A stretch of DNA of 54,155 nucleotides, from contig NZ_JANAIF010000025.1 in assembly GCF_024721015.1 (NCBI RefSeq), positions 1-54,155 on the forward strand, in the 5' to 3' direction. A program made the position numbers and the translations under genes. The notes under the pieces were generated by a model. That model saw only the letters and a list, made by a program, of their open reading frames with translations, ran no database searches and was not told the DNA's origin. Origin of the DNA: Xenorhabdus bovienii (GTDB taxonomy: Bacteria > Pseudomonadota > Gammaproteobacteria > Enterobacterales > Enterobacteriaceae). Positions 52,344 to 54,155 of the stretch are shown piece by piece. The number at the start of each line of letters is the position of its first letter. Within the stretch, counting starts at the first letter, position 1.

Positions 52344-53597
52344 TTATGCGTAAACCGGGTATTTAGCGCAGATTGCCAAAACTTTTTGTTTAACGTTTTC
52401 AATGATCGCTTCATCATTGATGTTATCCAGCACATCACACATCCAGCCAGCCAGTTCGCAAGTTTCTGCTTCCTTGAAGCCACGGCGGGTAATTGCAGGA
52501 GTACCAATGCGGATACCAGAAGTCACAAATGGACTGCGAGGATCGTTAGGAACGCTGTTTTTGTTAACTGTGATATTAGCGCGCCCTAATGCAGCATCAG
52601 CGTCTTTACCCGTAATATCCTTATCCACCAGATCCAGCAGGAACAAATGGTTTTCAGTCCCACCCGAAACGACTTTATAACCGCGCTCTAAAAACACATC
52701 GACCATTGCTTTGGCATTTTTAGCCACTTGCTGCTGATATGTTTTGAATTCAGGTTCCATCGCTTCTTTCAGTGCAACCGCCTTGCCCGCGATAACATGC
52801 ATCAGCGGGCCACCCTGGCCACCTGGGAAAACAGAAGAGTTCAATTTTTTGTACAGTTCTTCATCGCCGCCTTTCGCTAAAATCAGGCCGCCACGTGGGC
52901 CAGCCAGTGTTTTATGCGTTGTCGTTGTGACGATATGAGCATGAGGAACAGGGTTTGGATAAACACCTGCTGCGATCAGGCCAGCAACGTGAGCCATATC
53001 AACAAACAAATAAGCCCCGATTTCATCGGCAATTTCACGCATCTTCGCCCAATCAACAACACCGGAGTAGGCAGAGAAGCCGCCAATGATCATTTTTGGC
53101 TGATGTTTCTGTGCCTGAGAGCGGATATCGTTGTAATCGATTTTGCCACTCTCATCAATACCATAAGGGACTACGTTATAGAGTTTACCGGAGAAGTTAA
53201 CTGGAGAACCGTGAGTAAGATGACCACCATGAGCCAGATTCATTCCTAAAACGGTGTCGCCTGGTTTCAACAGAGCCATGTATACTGCCGCATTTGCCTG
53301 AGAGCCGGAGTGTGGCTGGACGTTGGCATAATCTGCACCAAACAGTTCTTTTGCACGGTCAATTGCAAGCTGCTCAACTACATCAACATATTCGCAGCCA
53401 CCGTAGTAACGCTTACCCGGATAGCCTTCCGCATACTTGTTGGTGAGTTGAGATCCTTGAGCCTGCATAACTCTTGGGCTGGTGTAGTTTTCAGAAGCAA
53501 TCAGTTCAATGTGTTCTTCCTGACGACGAACTTCCTGTTCCATCGCTTGCCACAGTTCGGGATCGTAATTCGCAATATTCATTTCACGCTTTAACAT
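52344..53597 (-). CDS. glyA: Serine hydroxymethyltransferase
   Basis: GlyA converts serine and tetrahydrofolate to glycine and methylene-tetrahydrofolate. The PLP lysine is Lys229 in [24 protein letters not shown] and [20 protein letters not shown] are family marks. The 417 residues equal E. coli. An AGGAGA ribosome-binding site precedes the ATG. PurR- and MetR-type sites lie upstream, in line with the known control of glyA. Confidence 0.98.
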   Translation of the reverse strand: MLKREMNIANYDPELWQAMEQEVRRQEEHIELIASENYTSPRVMQAQGSQLTNKYAEGYPGKRYYGGCEYVDVVEQLAIDRAKELFGADYANVQPHSGSQANAAVYMALLKPGDTVLGMNLAHGGHLTHGSPVNFSGKLYNVVPYGIDESGKIDYNDIRSQAQKHQPKMIIGGFSAYSGVVDWAKMREIADEIGAYLFVDMAHVAGLIAAGVYPNPVPHAHIVTTTTHKTLAGPRGGLILAKGGDEELYKKLNSSVFPGGQGGPLMHVIAGKAVALKEAMEPEFKTYQQQVAKNAKAMVDVFLERGYKVVSGGTENHLFLLDLVDKDITGKDADAALGRANITVNKNSVPNDPRSPFVTSGIRIGTPAITRRGFKEAETCELAGWMCDVLDNINDEAIIENVKQKVLAICAKYPVYA

Positions 53598-53705
53598 TAG
53601 GTTCTCCTGACTCAGCTACATCTCTAAAAAAATACCCCTGAGGGCCAGAATGTCACACAGTGTAAACTCTTTTTATCAAATGAGATAGCCTTGACAGGAT
53701 ATTTT

Positions 53706-53721
53706 ACGCAAACGATTGCAT
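53706..53721. promoter_or_regulatory. PurR-type operator upstream of glyA
   Basis: ACGCAAACGATTGCAT matches the PurR consensus ACGCAAACGTTTGCNT with one mismatch. It lies about 110 bases ahead of the glyA ATG. E. coli glyA is repressed by PurR. Confidence 0.8.
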
Positions 53722-53922
53722 GCAGATGGCAACAAGGTACCAGGACTGGGTGTCTGGTCATACGAGTTACTGATTTCCAATTTGTTATTGATATTTGTGA
53801 CCTTAGTCAGACCTTGTGGTGATACAAATCGCTTTTCCACAGATATAGAGGCGTGTGTTTACCCCTGATCTTGCTTTTAGATTGGCATTTTCACTTAATT
53901 CACATGTGACAAATTTCACTAT

Positions 53923-53943
53923 CACTTGAAAAAAATTCAAGTG
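53923..53943. promoter_or_regulatory. MetR-type site upstream of glyA
   Basis: The perfect palindrome CACTTGAA-AAAAA-TTCAAGTG contains the MetR pattern TGAA-N5-TTCA. In E. coli MetR with homocysteine activates glyA from sites between glyA and the divergent hmp gene. Only one clear site is seen. Confidence 0.6.
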
Positions 53944-54155
53944 CTTTGCTGTAATGAGAATTTGAGCCTCTGCTTTATAATAATTGTTGCTACCTATGCA
54001 AATGTAGCTCCTATTCCATAAGAGTATATTCAAACACAATTATACATTACAAAATTCTTCAATCTGATTATCAGATTAGTTAAGTTAATCAATGAAATTA
54101 TCTGCACTTTTGTTATAGTCGGTAATACAATACACTGACTTACCGCGTCCACTAA
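53944..54155. other. Non-coding right edge of the window
   Basis: These 212 AT-rich bases hold no gene. A divergent gene (hmp in E. coli) might begin just beyond the window, but nothing here shows it. Confidence 0.4.

Noticed and set aside
53803..54039. 78-codon frame upstream of glyA
   Set aside because: It crosses the MetR-type palindrome and has no ribosome-binding site; likely chance in AT-rich DNA.

Overview
The window is a chromosomal segment of an enterobacterium of the Xenorhabdus/Photorhabdus type (Morganellaceae). Three things point there: almost every gene is a close relative of an Escherichia coli gene and in nearly the same order, the intergenic DNA is AT-rich, and there is a protealysin-like M4 metalloprotease that E. 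coli lacks. Genus is an inference; no marker fixes the species. No rRNA, CRISPR array, insertion sequence or prophage is visible.

Layout. 1-2580: a valine/lysine tRNA operon (minus) divergent from gltX, then two alanine tRNA genes (plus), each tRNA unit with its own near-consensus promoter. 2666-7389: ypeB, nupC, ligA and zipA (minus). 7609-12685: cysZ, cysK and the phosphotransferase operon ptsH-ptsI-crr (plus). 12891-17724: cysM and the sulfate/thiosulfate importer cysPTWA (minus). With cysZ and cysK this makes a sulfur-assimilation region from sulfate uptake to cysteine. 17951-20671: a YfeY-like lipoprotein, an unrecognised secreted protein, the acetyltransferase ypeA and hemF. 20873-22632: the accessory part, a protealysin-like protease followed by a gene that encodes only a protealysin-type propeptide under a related promoter region and terminator. 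22656-32161: the conserved block ndk-rlmN-pilW-rodZ-ispG-hisS-yfgM-bamB-der (minus), in which pilW is truncated. 32494-33808: a small island with a DUF2975 membrane protein, an XRE regulator, a secreted-protein pseudogene and a 38-bp palindrome over the predicted promoter. 33899-41359: penicillin-binding protein 1C and a bacterial alpha-2-macroglobulin (minus). 41492-49208: a shortened sseB, pepB and the complete iron-sulfur operon iscRSUA-hscBA-fdx-iscX with two abutting IscR-type sites. 49280-54155: trmJ, suhB (with a boxA-like leader), an HcaT-type transporter and glyA with PurR- and MetR-type sites upstream.

How genes work together. CysPTWA and CysZ bring in sulfate or thiosulfate; CysK and CysM make cysteine; IscS draws on cysteine sulfur to build clusters on IscU, which the HscB/HscA chaperones and ferredoxin help transfer to enzymes such as IspG and RlmN encoded nearby. 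ZipA, RodZ and PbpC concern division and wall; BamB, YfgM and YfhM concern the envelope.

Most worth checking: the solo protease propeptide gene; the palindrome embedding the -35 of the DUF2975-XRE unit; the hairpin that hides a start signal ahead of shortened sseB; and two decayed genes (pilW and a secreted protein with two in-frame stops). Compared with E. coli gene order, pdxK (between crr and cysM) and sseA (between sseB and yfhM) are absent.
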